Part shown: positions 1 to 11,302 of the stretch, in pieces
How positions within the stretch are numbered: position 1 is the first letter of the stretch
How the letters are laid out: each line of letters opens with the position of its first letter
Assembly: GCF_012571605.1 (NCBI RefSeq)
Contig: NZ_CP046220.1
Location: forward strand, 188,318 to 252,317
Reading direction: 5' to 3'
Origin: Enterobacteriaceae endosymbiont of Macroplea appendiculata
GTDB lineage: Bacteria; Pseudomonadota; Gammaproteobacteria; Enterobacterales; Enterobacteriaceae
Length of the DNA stretch: 64,000 nucleotides
Program-made: the position numbers and the translations under genes
Notes under the pieces: generated by a model
What the model saw: the letters and a program-made list of their open reading frames with translations, nothing else
What the model was told of the DNA's origin: nothing
Databases searched by the model: none

Positions 1-3000
1 TTAATAGTAGTATTAAAATAGATATTGTTTTGTAATGCTGTAATACGTATAATTTTAGATTTTTGTATAGATTCTGGACTTAACGCAGTAATAATAATAT
101 AATTATACCTTCTATTTTTAATATTATTAATAAGATCTTTAGATATATTATTATCCACTACTATAACAGGTATATTATGTTGTTGTAATATTTTTGCAGT
201 ACCTGGTGTAGCTTCAATTTTATAACCATAATTAATTAACTGTTTTGTTAAAACTAAACTATATTTTTTATCTTGATGACTTAAAGATAACAATACAACA
301 CTATTTAACTTATAAATTTTATTATCTACATGTAAAATAATTTTAGAAAAAGCTTCCGCAAATGTCATGCCAATACCCATAATTTCACCAGTAGATTTCA
401 TTTCCGGACCTAATATAGGATCAACACCATCAAATTTATTAAAGGGTAAAATTGATTCTTTAATAGCAAAATATTTTGGTATTATTTCTCGAGTAATATT
501 TAATTGTGCTAAAGTATAACCAGCCATAACTAAGGCGCCTATTTTTGCCATTGGAAGCCCAATCGTTTTAGAAAGAAAAGGAATAGTACGGGATGCACGA
601 GGATTAACTTCTATTAAATATATTTGATTATTCTTTATCGCAAACTGAATATTGATTAAACCACAGATATTCATCTTATAAGATATTTTACGCACTTGTT
701 GTTTAATATTTGTTATTAATGATTTGTTTATAGTGTATGTTGGCACTACACAAGCAGAATCACCAGAATGTATACCAGCTTGTTCAATATGTTCCATAAT
801 ACCACCAATAAAAACATCATGGCCATCACAAATAGCATCGACATCTATTTCTATGGCATTATCTAAAAACTTATCTAACAAAATTTCCGTATGATGAGTA
901 ATATTTTTTAAAAAATATTGTATTAATTCTGCTTTATTATATACAATTTGCATTGCTTGACCGCCTAATACATATGATGGTCTAACTATTACAGGATAAC
1001 CAATAATATCAGATTGTATAAGAGCATTTTTGAGATTATGTACAATATAATTTGTTGGTTGTTGTAATTTTAAATCATGAATAATATTTTTAAATTTATC
1101 CCTATTTTCTGCGATATCTATATTATGAGGTGTGGTACCTAAAATATTAACTCCCTCTTGAGCAAGATGTTTTGCAATATTTAACGGTGTTTGTCCGCCA
1201 TATTGCACAATAATACCTCTAGGTTGTTCAATATTAATAATATCTAATATTTTTTCTATATTTAATGGTTCAAAATATAATTTATCAGAAATATCATAGT
1301 CTGTTGATACAGTTTCAGGATTGCAATTAACCATAATGGTTTCAAAATTTTTTTCTCGTAATGCTAAAGCAGCGTGTACACAACAATAATCAAATTCTAT
1401 ACCTTGTCCAATTCTATTAGGTCCACTGCCTAAAATAATAATTTTTTTGGGATTACTAGTTACATAAGATTCACATTCAGTACTATAAGTAGAATATATA
1501 TATGCTGTATTAGTATCAAATTCTGCTGCACATGTATCTACTCTTTTATATACAGGATAAATTTTTTTATTATATCTTAATTTTCTAATATCTTTTTCAC
1601 ATGAATTTACTAACTTAGCAATTCTCATATCGGAAAAACCTTTTTGTTTTAGAAAACGAAAGAACTGTTTATTTTCTAAACTTTGAATTCCTAATGTAAG
1701 AATTTTTTGTTCAATATTAATTAAATCTTGTATTTGATCTAAAAACCATACATCAATTTTTGATAATTGATGTATTTTCATTAATGTTATACCAAATCTA
1801 AAAGCATCAGCAATAAATTGTATTCTATTTGGACCAGGATGGGATAATTCATATATAATTTTCTTAGTATTTGCATTATTTTGTATAAAAATTTTTGGAT
1901 CCAAACCACTAATATTATGATCTAAACTACATAATGCTTTTTGTAAAGCTTCCTGAAAATTAGTTCCAATAGCCATAACTTCGCCTACAGATTTCATTTG
2001 TATAGATAATCTATGATTAGTTTCATGAAATTTTTCGAAATTAAATTTCGGTATTTTTACTACAATATAATCTATAGAAGGTTCAAATGCAGCAGATATT
2101 TTATTATTAGTAATATCATTATTTAATTCATCTAATGTATAACCAATAGATAATTTTGCAGAAATTTTTGCTATAGGAAAACCTGTTGCTTTAGAAGCAA
2201 GTGCAGAAGAACGTGATACACGAGGATTCATTTCAATAACAACTAACTTGCCTGTTATAGGATTAACTGCAAATTGTACATTAGCTCCTCCTGAATTAAT
2301 ACCAATATTTTTCATAATACTAATAGCGGCATTACGCATAATTTGATATTCTTTGTCAGATAAAGTTTGTGCTGGCGCTACTGTAATAGAATCACCAGTA
2401 TGTATACCCATAGGATCAATATTTTCAATAGAACATATAACAATACAATTACCATTTACATCTCTAATCATTTCTAACTCATATTCTTTCCAACCTATTA
2501 AAGATTCATCAATAATTAATTCATTAATAGGAGATAATATTATTCCTTGTGCACAAATATTCGTAAATTCTTGCAAATTATATGCTATACCACCACCAGA
2601 ACCACCCATAGTATAAGAAGGACGTATAATACATGGATAACCTATTTTTTTTACAACATCTAATGCTTCTTGTAAATTATGTACTGCATAAGATGCAGCT
2701 ATATTTAAACCTATTTGTTGTATAATTTTATTAAAAATATTTCTATTTTCAGCACGATGAATGGCTTGAATAGTAACACCAATAATTTTAACATTATATT
2801 TAGTTAAAATATTTGTTTCATATAATTGTAATATACAATTTAAAGCCGTTTGTCCACCCATAGTAGGTAAAATAGCATCTGGTTTTTCTTTTATTATAAT
2901 TTTAGTAATTGTTTCATGTGTAATAGGCTCAATGTATGTGATATCTGCAAGATCAGGATCTGTCATAATAGTAGCTGGATTAGAATTAATTAAAATTAAT

Positions 3001-3128
3001 TTATATCCTTCTTCTTTTAATGCTTTACAAGCCTGCGTTCCAGAATAATCAAATTCACATGCTTGACCAATAACAATAGGGCCAGAACCTATAATCATAA
3101 TACTTTTTATGTCAGTACGTTTTGGCAT
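1..3128 (-). CDS. carB: Carbamoyl-phosphate synthase large subunit (3' end beyond window)
   Basis: Large, ammonia-using subunit that makes carbamoyl phosphate from bicarbonate, ATP and ammonia channelled from CarA, feeding arginine and pyrimidine synthesis in the cytoplasm. Translating the minus strand from the ATG at 3128 gives [16 protein letters not shown] followed by [15 protein letters not shown], the start of the first ATP-grasp half. The second half repeats the motif as [15 protein letters not shown]. The frame is the same at the start, near 1416 and at the left edge, where the sequence ends ...NNIYFNTTI, matching a point about 30 residues before the E. coli C-terminus, so the gene is cut by the window and not visibly broken. 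About 1,042 codons are present, against 1,073 residues in E. coli. The start lies 3 bases after the carA stop, so the two are almost certainly one transcript. Confidence 0.95.
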   Translation of the reverse strand, partial: MPKRTDIKSIMIIGSGPIVIGQACEFDYSGTQACKALKEEGYKLILINSNPATIMTDPDLADITYIEPITHETITKIIIKEKPDAILPTMGGQTALNCILQLYETNILTKYNVKIIGVTIQAIHRAENRNIFNKIIQQIGLNIAASYAVHNLQEALDVVKKIGYPCIIRPSYTMGGSGGGIAYNLQEFTNICAQGIILSPINELIIDESLIGWKEYELEMIRDVNGNCIVICSIENIDPMGIHTGDSITVAPAQTLSDKEYQIMRNAAISIMKNIGINSGGANVQFAVNPITGKLVVIEMNPRVSRSSALASKATGFPIAKISAKLSIGYTLDELNNDITNNKISAAFEPSIDYIVVKIPKFNFEKFHETNHRLSIQMKSVGEVMAIGTNFQEALQKALCSLDHNISGLDPKIFIQNNANTKKIIYELSHPGPNRIQFIADAFRFGITLMKIHQLSKIDVWFLDQIQDLINIEQKILTLGIQSLENKQFFRFLKQKGFSDMRIAKLVNSCEKDIRKLRYNKKIYPVYKRVDTCAAEFDTNTAYIYSTYSTECESYVTSNPKKIIILGSGPNRIGQGIEFDYCCVHAALALREKNFETIMVNCNPETVSTDYDISDKLYFEPLNIEKILDIINIEQPRGIIVQYGGQTPLNIAKHLAQEGVNILGTTPHNIDIAENRDKFKNIIHDLKLQQPTNYIVHNLKNALIQSDIIGYPVIVRPSYVLGGQAMQIVYNKAELIQYFLKNITHHTEILLDKFLDNAIEIDVDAICDGHDVFIGGIMEHIEQAGIHSGDSACVVPTYTINKSLITNIKQQVRKISYKMNICGLINIQFAIKNNQIYLIEVNPRASRTIPFLSKTIGLPMAKIGALVMAGYTLAQLNITREIIPKYFAIKESILPFNKFDGVDPILGPEMKSTGEIMGIGMTFAEAFSKIILHVDNKIYKLNSVVLLSLSHQDKKYSLVLTKQLINYGYKIEATPGTAKILQQHNIPVIVVDNNISKDLINNIKNRRYNYIIITALSPESIQKSKIIRITALQNNIYFNTTI

Positions 3129-3131
3129 ATT

Positions 3132-4301
3132 TTATATACTCTCCTTTATTTTAATAGAACAATATTGTTGTATTAATTGTATAAAATAATCAAATAATAT
3201 TGCAATATCATGTGGTCCTGGATTACCCTCAGGATGTCCTTGGAAACCAAAAGCAGGTTTATACCGATGATGTATGCCCTGGATAGTTCTATCAAAGAGA
3301 GAGATATGTGTAATATATAGATTTTTGGGAATATTCTTTTTATCTATTGTAAAACCATGATTTTGTGTAGTAATAAATATTTTATTATTTAATAAATTTT
3401 TTACAGGATGATTACTACCATGATGTCCTACAAACATTTTTTTGATTTTAGCATTATTAGCTAGTGCTAATAATTGATGTCCTAAACAAATACCAAAAAT
3501 TGGTATATTAGTAGTAAGTATTTGTTTTATAGTATTAATAATACTAGTACAGGGTCTAGGATCACCAGGACCATTAGATAAAAAAATACCATCAGGATTT
3601 AACGCCATAATTTCATTAAAAGAAGTATTAGCAGTGACAATAGTAACATAACAACCACGATCTACTAACATATTTAAAATATTATTTTTAATACCAAAAT
3701 CATATGCAATAACATGCATTACAGAATAATTATATCTTTTTTTGTGTAATTCAATTACATTACGATCGATATTACTATGTATCCATGAATAATTTATTTT
3801 GGTAGTAACATGTTGTACTAAATTTTTTTTTATATATTTTTTTTTAAAAATATGAATATTATCTAATATATCTTCTTTTTTATAATTATTATTGCCAGTA
3901 ATAATACAACCATAATGATTTTTTTTATTACGTAATAATCTTGTTAATTGTCGTGTATCAATATTAGTAATGGTAATAATATTATGTTTTTTTAAAAAAA
4001 TATCTAATGTAGTATAACTACGATAATTACTAGTTATCATAGATATATTTTGTATTACTAATCCTTGTAAAAATATTTTTGATGATTCATTATCATGTAA
4101 TGAAATACCTACATTACCAATATGTGGATATGTTAAAACAACAATTTGCTTATAGTAAGAAGGATCAGTAATAATTTCTTGGTAACCAGTTATAGATGTA
4201 TTAAAAACAAATTCTCCTGTTACCATGCCATCGATACCTATAGATTGACCGAAAAACTCGGTACCATCTTCCATAATAAGACACGCTGTGTTTTTAAACA
4301 A
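3132..4301 (-). CDS. carA: Carbamoyl-phosphate synthase small (glutaminase) subunit
   Basis: Glutamine amidotransferase subunit that hydrolyses glutamine and passes ammonia to CarB. At 389 residues it is close to the E. coli 382. The N-terminal half matches the CarA-specific domain (LIMEDGTEFFGQSIG, then GYQEIITDPSYY). The class I amidotransferase half has the nucleophile Cys in FGICLGHQLLALA and the His and Glu of the triad in GFQGHPEGNPGP. The start is TTG, preceded by a perfect AGGAGG (4306-4311) four bases upstream. E. coli carA also starts with TTG, so this start looks conserved. The gene is immediately followed by carB. Confidence 0.97.
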   Translation of the reverse strand: MFKNTACLIMEDGTEFFGQSIGIDGMVTGEFVFNTSITGYQEIITDPSYYKQIVVLTYPHIGNVGISLHDNESSKIFLQGLVIQNISMITSNYRSYTTLDIFLKKHNIITITNIDTRQLTRLLRNKKNHYGCIITGNNNYKKEDILDNIHIFKKKYIKKNLVQHVTTKINYSWIHSNIDRNVIELHKKRYNYSVMHVIAYDFGIKNNILNMLVDRGCYVTIVTANTSFNEIMALNPDGIFLSNGPGDPRPCTSIINTIKQILTTNIPIFGICLGHQLLALANNAKIKKMFVGHHGSNHPVKNLLNNKIFITTQNHGFTIDKKNIPKNLYITHISLFDRTIQGIHHRYKPAFGFQGHPEGNPGPHDIAILFDYFIQLIQQYCSIKIKESI

Positions 4302-4603
4302 AAAACCTCCTGTTGATCAAAGTTTTTATTTTAAATAAAAATTGTATTGTTATTAAAAATATATTTTATATTACAATATTTGTAATAAGTATTTTTTTTA
4401 AAAAATACAATTATATGTTTATTGACAAGTACTATATTCAATAAACAATAAACAACATAATAATATTATTTAACCTATACATCTTTGCTACACAGATATA
4501 TTGTTATTATTTACAAAATATTTCAGTATGAAATATGTATCAATATCTTGATTATACAAAACTTTCACATACTCTCTTAACAATTAAGAGAGTAAAAAAA
4601 ATA
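4302..4603. other. Non-coding stretch between ilvC and carA
   Basis: About 300 bases with no gene. It should hold the carA promoter on its right-hand side, but no box close to consensus is convincing in such AT-rich sequence. The left end carries a perfect 10-bp hairpin just after ilvC, listed separately. In E. coli nothing joins ilvC to carAB, so this is a junction made by genome shrinkage or rearrangement. Confidence 0.6.
4571..4593 (-). terminator. Stem-loop after ilvC, possible terminator
   Basis: ACTCTCTTAA (4571-4580) and TTAAGAGAGT (4584-4593) form a perfect 10-bp stem with a three-base loop, ten bases beyond the ilvC stop. On the ilvC strand a run of eight T precedes the stem rather than following it, so it is not a textbook intrinsic terminator. 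It could instead protect the 3' end of the mRNA. Perfect stems with several G/C pairs are rare in this genome, which argues against chance. Confidence 0.5.
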
Positions 4604-6076
4604 TTAACATAATATTTTCTGTAAAGATTTCATATTAATCATATATTTACGTAAAATTATTCCTATTTTCTCAATAGGATGATCATGAATCTTATTCTGA
4701 ATATTTAATAAAATTATATTATTAATATTTGTATTTAATTTTTTAATACCTAAATCTTCTTGTGTTAAAGTATCTATAAAATTTTGCAATAATGGTATTG
4801 CCCTATTAGTAAATAAATAATTACCATATTCAGCTGTATCAGATATAGTTTTATTCATTTCATATAATTTTTTTCGTTTTATAGTATTTGCTATTAATGG
4901 TAATTCATGTAGTGATTCATAATATGCCGAAATATTAGATATGCCAGTTTCAATCATAATTTCGTATGATAGTTCCACGCTAGCTTTAATAATAGCAACC
5001 ATAAACACACCATGTTCAAAAACATATTGTTCTGTTAATGTTTTTTGTCCATTCACAATATTTTCAAAACCATGTTGTTGATATTGTTTTCTCCATGTTA
5101 ATAGATTTATGTCATTATTTTCCCAATCTATTATCATTTTTTGTGCAAATTTCCCAGAGATAATATCATCCATATGTATTTTAAATAACGGTTGTAATAT
5201 TTTTTTTAATCTTTTAGACAATTGATATGCATGTATTTTACTCATATTATCTAAGCGATCCATCATTAAACTTATTCCACCTTGTTTTAAAGCTTCAGTA
5301 ATATATTCCCAGCCGTATTGAATTAATTGTGAAGCATTTATAGGTTTAACATGCATACTAATAAGTTTATCATAAAAAATCATAGAAGCTGTTTGCAGCA
5401 TACCACATAATACTGTTTGTTCACCCATTAAATCAGATTTAACTTCTGCAGCAAATGAAGATTCTAAGACACCTGCTTTATGACTTCCTATAGATACAGC
5501 CCAAGCTTTTGCTATTTCTAAAGCTTTATGATCATAATTATGATGAATAGCAATTAATGCTGGAACCCCAAAACCACGCTTAAATTCTTCTCTTACTTCT
5601 GTACCCGGACATTTTGGAGCTACCATTATGATATTAATATTATTTGGGAATTGTTCGCCTTCTTCAATAATATTAAAACCATGGGAATATCCTATTGTAA
5701 CTTTGTTTTTTAATAAAGGTTTAATATTCTTAAAAACTTTTTTATGTTGTTTATCTGGCGTTAAATTAATAATTAAATCTGCAGATGGTATTAATTCTTG
5801 TATAGTTCCAACAAAAAAATTATGTTTTGTTGCTCTTTTCCATGAAATATTTTTATACATAATTGCATTTTTAGTTAGAGCATATGAAATATCTAATCCA
5901 GAATCTCGCATATTTAATCCTTGATTTAATCCTTGTGCACCACAACCAATAATAACAATTTTTTTGTTTTTAAGAAATTTTACTCCTTGATCAAATTCTT
6001 TATTTTTCATTAAACGAGATTTTTGTAATGTATGTAATTTTTCACGAAAGTTCAAAGTATTAAAATAATTATTCAT
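4604..6076 (-). CDS. ilvC: Ketol-acid reductoisomerase, long (class II) form
   Basis: NADPH-dependent isomerisation and reduction of acetolactate and acetohydroxybutyrate, the second common step of valine, isoleucine and leucine synthesis. The 490 residues match the E. coli long form (491), which has a duplicated C-terminal knotted domain. The Rossmann fingerprint [17 protein letters not shown] is near residue 45. The central [14 protein letters not shown] and [14 protein letters not shown] contain the conserved acidic metal ligands and lysine, and the second repeat [17 protein letters not shown] is present. The gene lies 145 bases downstream of ilvD on the same strand. In E. coli ilvC follows ilvGMEDA and ilvY; ilvA and ilvY are gone here. 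Confidence 0.97.
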   Translation of the reverse strand: MNNYFNTLNFREKLHTLQKSRLMKNKEFDQGVKFLKNKKIVIIGCGAQGLNQGLNMRDSGLDISYALTKNAIMYKNISWKRATKHNFFVGTIQELIPSADLIINLTPDKQHKKVFKNIKPLLKNKVTIGYSHGFNIIEEGEQFPNNINIIMVAPKCPGTEVREEFKRGFGVPALIAIHHNYDHKALEIAKAWAVSIGSHKAGVLESSFAAEVKSDLMGEQTVLCGMLQTASMIFYDKLISMHVKPINASQLIQYGWEYITEALKQGGISLMMDRLDNMSKIHAYQLSKRLKKILQPLFKIHMDDIISGKFAQKMIIDWENNDINLLTWRKQYQQHGFENIVNGQKTLTEQYVFEHGVFMVAIIKASVELSYEIMIETGISNISAYYESLHELPLIANTIKRKKLYEMNKTISDTAEYGNYLFTNRAIPLLQNFIDTLTQEDLGIKKLNTNINNIILLNIQNKIHDHPIEKIGIILRKYMINMKSLQKILC

Positions 6077-6221
6077 AGATATAGTAACCTTATATATGTA
6101 GTACTGATAAACAGTAATATATTTATTATATTAAATATATGTTTTGTTTATTAAATATTATATAAATCAAAATTTTTTTATCAATAATATTTTTATATAA
6201 AAATATTATCTAAAATAAATA

Positions 6222-8078
6222 TTATTTACAGTACTTAAATTTATTAGGATCCCTAATAGCACCTTTATCTGCACTTGTCACAAAAGCAGCATAAGCTTGC
6301 AATGAAATAGAAATATGTCTTTTACGTTTTGTAGGTGTATAAGCTTTAATACCTCTATTTTTTTCTTTGTGTATTCTTTGAGTAATAACATCATGAGATA
6401 TTTTAAGATTAATAGTACGTTGTGGTATATTAATTTCTATTATATCATTGTTTTCTATTAAAGCGATTAAACCATGATTTGCAGCTTCTGGAGAAATATG
6501 TCCAATAGATAATCCTGATGAACCACCAGAAAAACGACCATCTGTAATTAATGCACAGCTTGTATCTAATTTCATAGTTTTTAAATAGGAAGTAGGATAT
6601 AACATTTCCTGCATTCCTGGTCCTCCTTTAGGTCCTTCATATCTAATAACTACTACATCACCAGGAATAATATGTTTATTTAAAATAGCTTTTACCGCAT
6701 CTTCTTGACTCTCATATACTTTAGCTTTGCCAGTAAAAACCATTAATTTATTATGAACACTAGCTGTTTTTACCACACAACCATGTTTTGCAATATTACC
6801 ATATAATACTGCTAAACCACCATCTTTACTAAATGCATAATTATAAGATCTAATACAACCAATTTTTCTATTTATATCTAAATTATGAAAAAATTTGCTT
6901 TGTGAAAATGGTTTTATAGTTTTTATATTACCTGGTGCAGAAGAAAAAAATTTTTTAATATCTTTATTTTGTGTGATAGTAATATCATATTTTATTATTG
7001 TTTCATATAAAGTTATATTCATAATATTTTTTACGGTAGCATCTATTAAATCTATTTTATATAGTTCATTTAATAAACTTATAACACCACCAGCTCTATG
7101 AAAATCTTCCATATAATATTTTTTAGTACTTGGTGATAACATACATAACCAAGGTACTTTTCTAGATAACATATCTATTTCTGATAAATTTAAAGATATT
7201 TTAGCTTCATGTGCTAATGCTAACATATGTAAAATAGTATTAGTAGAACCACCCATAGCAATATCCATTGTGATAGCATTAATAAAAGCAGATTTATTAG
7301 CAATTTTACGTGGTAAAACATTAATATTATCTTCTTGATAATATTGTTGTGTAATATTAACTATAGTACGCCCTGCTAAAATACATAAATTTTTACGGTT
7401 TATATGTGTTGCTAATAATGTACCATTACCTGGTAATGCTAAACCTAATGCTTCTGTAAGACAATTCATAGAATTTGCTGTAAACATTCCTGAACAAGAA
7501 CCACATGTAGGACACGCATTATCTTCAATATTTTTTATGCTAGATGTAGAAAATTTTGTGTTACCTCCATATATCATAGCATCAACTAAATCAATTCTTT
7601 GTTCTTGAGAATTTATATATATTTTACCTGCTTCCATAGGACCTCCAGAAATAAAAACTGTAGGTATATTTAAACGTAAAGAAGCCATTAACATTCCAGG
7701 AGTAATTTTATCACAATTAGTAATACAAATCATAGCATCTACACAATGTGCGTTAATTACATATTCTATAGAATCTGCAATAAGTTCTCTTGATGGTAAA
7801 GAATACAACATACCACTATGACCCATAGCTATGCCATCATCAATGGCTATTGTATTAAATTCTTTTGCAACAGCACCATTTAAGGTAATTTCTTTAGAAA
7901 TTATTTTTGCTATATCTTTTAAATGTATATGTCCGGGTACAAATTGTGAAAATGAATTAACTATTGCAATAATAGGTTTATGAAAATCCTCATTATGCAT
8001 GCCAGTAGCTTTCCATAATGCTCGAGCTCCAGACATATTACGTCCTTGTGTTGTTATTGATGAACGATAAATAGGCAT
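6222..8078 (-). CDS. ilvD: Dihydroxy-acid dehydratase
   Basis: Fe-S dehydratase that converts dihydroxy acids to the 2-oxo acid precursors of valine and isoleucine. The 618 residues match the family (E. coli 616). The cluster cysteines are visible in [14 protein letters not shown] and [18 protein letters not shown], and the C-terminal [20 protein letters not shown] motif is intact. ATG start. An 884-base empty stretch separates it from ilvM upstream, where ilvE sits in relatives, so ilvD may need its own promoter within that stretch. Confidence 0.98.
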   Translation of the reverse strand: MPIYRSSITTQGRNMSGARALWKATGMHNEDFHKPIIAIVNSFSQFVPGHIHLKDIAKIISKEITLNGAVAKEFNTIAIDDGIAMGHSGMLYSLPSRELIADSIEYVINAHCVDAMICITNCDKITPGMLMASLRLNIPTVFISGGPMEAGKIYINSQEQRIDLVDAMIYGGNTKFSTSSIKNIEDNACPTCGSCSGMFTANSMNCLTEALGLALPGNGTLLATHINRKNLCILAGRTIVNITQQYYQEDNINVLPRKIANKSAFINAITMDIAMGGSTNTILHMLALAHEAKISLNLSEIDMLSRKVPWLCMLSPSTKKYYMEDFHRAGGVISLLNELYKIDLIDATVKNIMNITLYETIIKYDITITQNKDIKKFFSSAPGNIKTIKPFSQSKFFHNLDINRKIGCIRSYNYAFSKDGGLAVLYGNIAKHGCVVKTASVHNKLMVFTGKAKVYESQEDAVKAILNKHIIPGDVVVIRYEGPKGGPGMQEMLYPTSYLKTMKLDTSCALITDGRFSGGSSGLSIGHISPEAANHGLIALIENNDIIEINIPQRTINLKISHDVITQRIHKEKNRGIKAYTPTKRKRHISISLQAYAAFVTSADKGAIRDPNKFKYCK

Positions 8079-8962
8079 GATAGTCTCGTTTTATAAGTAA
8101 AAAAAAATACATATTAATACGATTTTAATTAATTTTAGTAAATTTTAATGTTTATTGTTAAAATATAGAAATAAATTTTTTATATGTTATTTTTATGTGT
8201 AATATTTTACCTCTACTAATTATTCATGACTATATTATGAATTTTATGTATAAAAATTTTTATTATAGTTATGATGAATATTTCATTTATTTAATAATGC
8301 TAATACAAAATAATTTTTATAAATAAAAATTAAAAAAATTTGTAATTTTAAAATACTATAATAATAAGTTATAATACTAAAAAAATAATATATAAAACTA
8401 ATATCATATGTTTTTAAATCGTAAAAATATTTTTGTTAATATTTTCAAAAATAATATCTAAAATAATTTCATATATTTTTTTATGAAAACTATATTAATA
8501 ATAAATGTTTTTACAGATACATCAATTATAAAAACAATTTCTAATATTTTTAATTATCATCATTATATAATTACTATTATGTTGTATATCATTACTAAAT
8601 TAGTATTTTAATACTATTACTTATAATATAATTTTTAATAAAAACATATTTTTATAAACTTATATGTAATATCAATTTGTTTAATCACAAAAAATTATGT
8701 AAAAAATAATATATTTTTATATTATGATGTACATATTTAATATAATTTTTATGATATTAAATAATAAATTTTTTATAAAATATTATAACATAGTCATATA
8801 TTATGTAGAATAAAACACTATAATTAACCATGTGTAATATAATATTAACTTGAGATTATTGATATCGAATCATACTATTGTATAGTTAAATGAAATTTGT
8901 TGTTTTTATAAAAATTAAAATATTTTCTTACACTATATTAAAAGATAAAAATTATATTTAAA
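8079..8962. other. Empty stretch at the place of ilvE
   Basis: This 884-base stretch between ilvM and ilvD has no credible coding sequence. In enterobacteria exactly this position holds ilvE (about 930 bases), the branched-chain aminotransferase. I read the minus strand for IlvE motifs and found none, so the gene looks fully eroded rather than recently broken. A 42-codon plus-strand frame (8483-8611) is no longer than chance allows here. The stretch is among the most AT-rich of the window. Confidence 0.65.
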
Positions 8963-9193
8963 TTATTGAATCCTAATATTTTTTACATCTATTAATTTAT
9001 AAATTTGTTGTACTAATAAATGTATAGATTTATAACTTTTAACTATAATATAAAAAATAATATGATTATCTTTTTTTATTGTATTCATATTTATAGAATA
9101 TAATAAATATCCTCTATGACGGATAATACGTATAATACGTTCAGTAATTTCAGGAATAATATTAGTTATTATATATAATTGATATTTTTTCAT
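8963..9193 (-). CDS. ilvM: Acetolactate synthase II small subunit
   Basis: ACT-domain small subunit that activates the IlvG catalytic subunit. The 76 residues (E. coli IlvM 87) align end to end: IPEITERIIRIIRHRGYLL matches the E. coli NPETLERVLRVVRHRGFHV region, and the C-terminal LIDVKNIRI matches LVDVAHVAI. The short single-ACT form distinguishes it from IlvH or IlvN. The ATG follows the ilvG stop codon with no spacer (TAA then ATG), so translation is probably coupled. The last ten or so residues of the E. coli protein are missing. Confidence 0.92.
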   Translation of the reverse strand: MKKYQLYIITNIIPEITERIIRIIRHRGYLLYSINMNTIKKDNHIIFYIIVKSYKSIHLLVQQIYKLIDVKNIRIQ

Positions 9194-10858
9194 TTAATCA
9201 TTCTCTATCATATTATCATTACTTTGTCCAGGTGGTACTAAAGGCCAAACATTATCATTTTCATTGATTTTTACATGTAATATATAAGTATTTTCTATAG
9301 AAAAAATTTTTTTTAATCCTGAATATATTTCAGACATTTTTTGAATACTTGTACCCAATATGCCAAAAGCATTAGCTAATTGTAAAAAATTAGGATTATC
9401 ATTTAATATAGTTTCACTATATCTTTGATTAAAAAATATTTGTTGCCATTGACGTACCATACCTAATCTTTGATTATCTAATAATATAATTTTAATAGGC
9501 AACTTTTTTCTTTTAATAGTATTTAATTCTTGTATATTCATCATAAAAGAACCATCTCCAGAAATACAAATTACTGTATGTTCAGGAAAAGCTATTTGCG
9601 CACCAATAGCTGCAGGTAAACCAAAACCCATAGTACCTAATCCACTAGAAGTAATAAATTTTCTTGGATGTTTAATATTAATATGTTGTGCGGCCCACAT
9701 TTGATGTTGACCAACATCAGTAGTAATAATAGTATTCTTAGGCATTAATTTTGATAGTTTATTTAAAAAAAATGGGGCATAAATTTTTGTATCGTTATAA
9801 TTATTATCATAATTCCAAGAATATTTTTTTTTTATTATACTAATATAATTTAACCAAGACTTAATATTTTTAGGTTTTACAAATAAGGGAATGTAATCAT
9901 TTATATCTCCTAATAATTTTATATGTGCTAAACAAATTTTATCAAATTCTGCAGCATCAATATCTAAATGTATAATTTTAGCTTTATTAGCAAAGGTTTT
10001 AATATTACCAGTAACACGATCATCAAATCTAGCACCTATAGCTATAAGAAGATCGCATTTTTGTACTGCAATATTTGCTGCTTGATTACCATGCATACCT
10101 AACATTCCTAAATAATAGGGGTCATCATATAAGACTACACCTAAACCTTTCAATGTTACTACAGTAGGTATTTGTGTATATTGAATAAATTTTCGGATTG
10201 TGTTTACTGCATTACTTAGGCTAACACCGCCACCTATGTATAGTATAGGCATATTGGCTTGATATAATATTTTATTAACTTTATGTATGTCATTATTAAT
10301 ATAAAATGTTTTTTTATTTTTAATTGTGACAGTTTTATGATTATTTTGTATAGAAGTTATATTTTTTAATAATTGTATATCTTTTGGAATATCTATTAAA
10401 ACAGGTCCAGGACGATTAGATAAAGCAATGTTAAAAGATTTAGTTATTATAGAATATAATGTTGTTGGATCTGTAATTAAAAAACTGTGTTTTGTACATG
10501 CTAAGGACATACTTATAATATCTATTTCTTGAAAAGCGTCTGTACCAATTAATGATAATGGTACTTGACCTGTAATAGCAATAATAGGAATAGAATCCAT
10601 CATGGCATCTGCAATTCCAGTAAGTAAATTAGTAGCACCAGGTCCTGAAGTAGCTATACAAACTCCTATATTTCCAGTTGCTCGTGCATATCCAATTGCT
10701 GCTATTGCTGCACCTTGTTCATGTCTGCATAATATATGTTCTATATTAGAATGATATAACGCATCATATAATGGCATAATAGCACCACCAGGATATCCAA
10801 AAACTATTTTGATATTATGTTGATATAATATTTGTACTATATATTCTGCTCCATTCAT
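9194..10858 (-). CDS. ilvG: Acetolactate synthase II large subunit
   Basis: Thiamine-diphosphate enzyme that condenses pyruvate with pyruvate or 2-oxobutyrate, the first common step of branched-chain amino acid synthesis. The 554 residues match E. coli IlvG (548) over the full length. Visible motifs are YPGGAIMPLYDAL, the catalytic Glu in CRHEQGAAIAAIGYA, and the ThDP-binding GDGSFMMNIQEL with the following NQRLGMVRQWQ. The frame is intact, unlike the frameshifted ilvG of E. coli K-12. Isozyme II is the valine-resistant form, which would allow production beyond the cell's own needs. No leader peptide or attenuator is evident in the 195 bases up to tRNA-Trp. Confidence 0.97.
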   Translation of the reverse strand: MNGAEYIVQILYQHNIKIVFGYPGGAIMPLYDALYHSNIEHILCRHEQGAAIAAIGYARATGNIGVCIATSGPGATNLLTGIADAMMDSIPIIAITGQVPLSLIGTDAFQEIDIISMSLACTKHSFLITDPTTLYSIITKSFNIALSNRPGPVLIDIPKDIQLLKNITSIQNNHKTVTIKNKKTFYINNDIHKVNKILYQANMPILYIGGGVSLSNAVNTIRKFIQYTQIPTVVTLKGLGVVLYDDPYYLGMLGMHGNQAANIAVQKCDLLIAIGARFDDRVTGNIKTFANKAKIIHLDIDAAEFDKICLAHIKLLGDINDYIPLFVKPKNIKSWLNYISIIKKKYSWNYDNNYNDTKIYAPFFLNKLSKLMPKNTIITTDVGQHQMWAAQHINIKHPRKFITSSGLGTMGFGLPAAIGAQIAFPEHTVICISGDGSFMMNIQELNTIKRKKLPIKIILLDNQRLGMVRQWQQIFFNQRYSETILNDNPNFLQLANAFGILGTSIQKMSEIYSGLKKIFSIENTYILHVKINENDNVWPLVPPGQSNDNMIEND

Positions 10859-11053
10859 ATTAGTTTTAATACCTCAATGTATATAATTATCAAATAAATT
10901 ATATTTTTTATATAACATTATTTTTAAGCATCTATGTACGAATATTTTAAATATTTATTTATTATAATTTAATATATATTTAAAAAATTTTAAATAAAAT
11001 TTATTTTTTATAGAATTAATATCAGATTTTTTATGAAAAGTATATTATTGTTA

Positions 11054-11126
11054 CAGGGGTGGAGGGATTTGAACCCCCAACTACCGGTTTTGGAGACCGA
11101 TGCTCTACCGATTGAACTACACCCCT
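11054..11126 (-). tRNA. trpT: tRNA-Trp (anticodon CCA)
   Basis: The minus strand reads as a 73-base cloverleaf: acceptor AGGGGTG pairing with CACCCCT, D-loop region TAGTTCAATCGGTAGAGC, anticodon loop CTCCAAA with CCA, and T-arm GGGGGTTCAAATCCCTC. The sequence follows E. coli tRNA-Trp almost base for base. The discriminator is G. The terminal CCA is not encoded (TAA follows), so CCA must be added after transcription. Confidence 0.97.
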
Positions 11127-11157
11127 ATATTTATTTATAGATAAAATCCTTTTCTAT

Positions 11158-11187
11158 ATTATATAACATATGTATTTTTTTTATCAA
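11158..11187 (-). promoter_or_regulatory. Sigma-70 type promoter of tRNA-Trp
   Basis: On the minus strand TTGATA (11182-11187) and TATAAT (11158-11163) are separated by 18 bases, placing a start about 25 bases before the mature tRNA 5' end. The -10 box is a perfect consensus and the -35 box matches five of six positions. The transcript could run on into ilvG. Confidence 0.55.
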
Positions 11188-11302
11188 TATAAAATATACA
11201 ATATGTTTGTTAGAAAAATAAAACTTTTGATTGACATTTATATTTAAGGTAGTTCAACATAAGGATACTATATATTTAAATTATTCTTAATAACATTAAA
11301 CT

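Noticed and set aside
2353-2616. Plus-strand frame of 87 codons
   Set aside because: Lies antisense inside carB, whose minus-strand frame is intact and conserved.
8483-8611. 42-codon plus-strand frame starting MKTILIINVFT in the ilvE gap
   Set aside because: No ribosome-binding site, no recognisable family, and a frame of this length is expected by chance in an 884-base AT-rich gap.
8963-9193. IlvH or IlvN as identity of the small acetolactate synthase subunit
   Set aside because: Length of 76 residues, alignment with IlvM and direct linkage to an IlvG-type large subunit all favour IlvM.
11231-11236. TTGACA upstream of purH as a -35 box
   Set aside because: No acceptable -10 hexamer lies 15-19 bases downstream.
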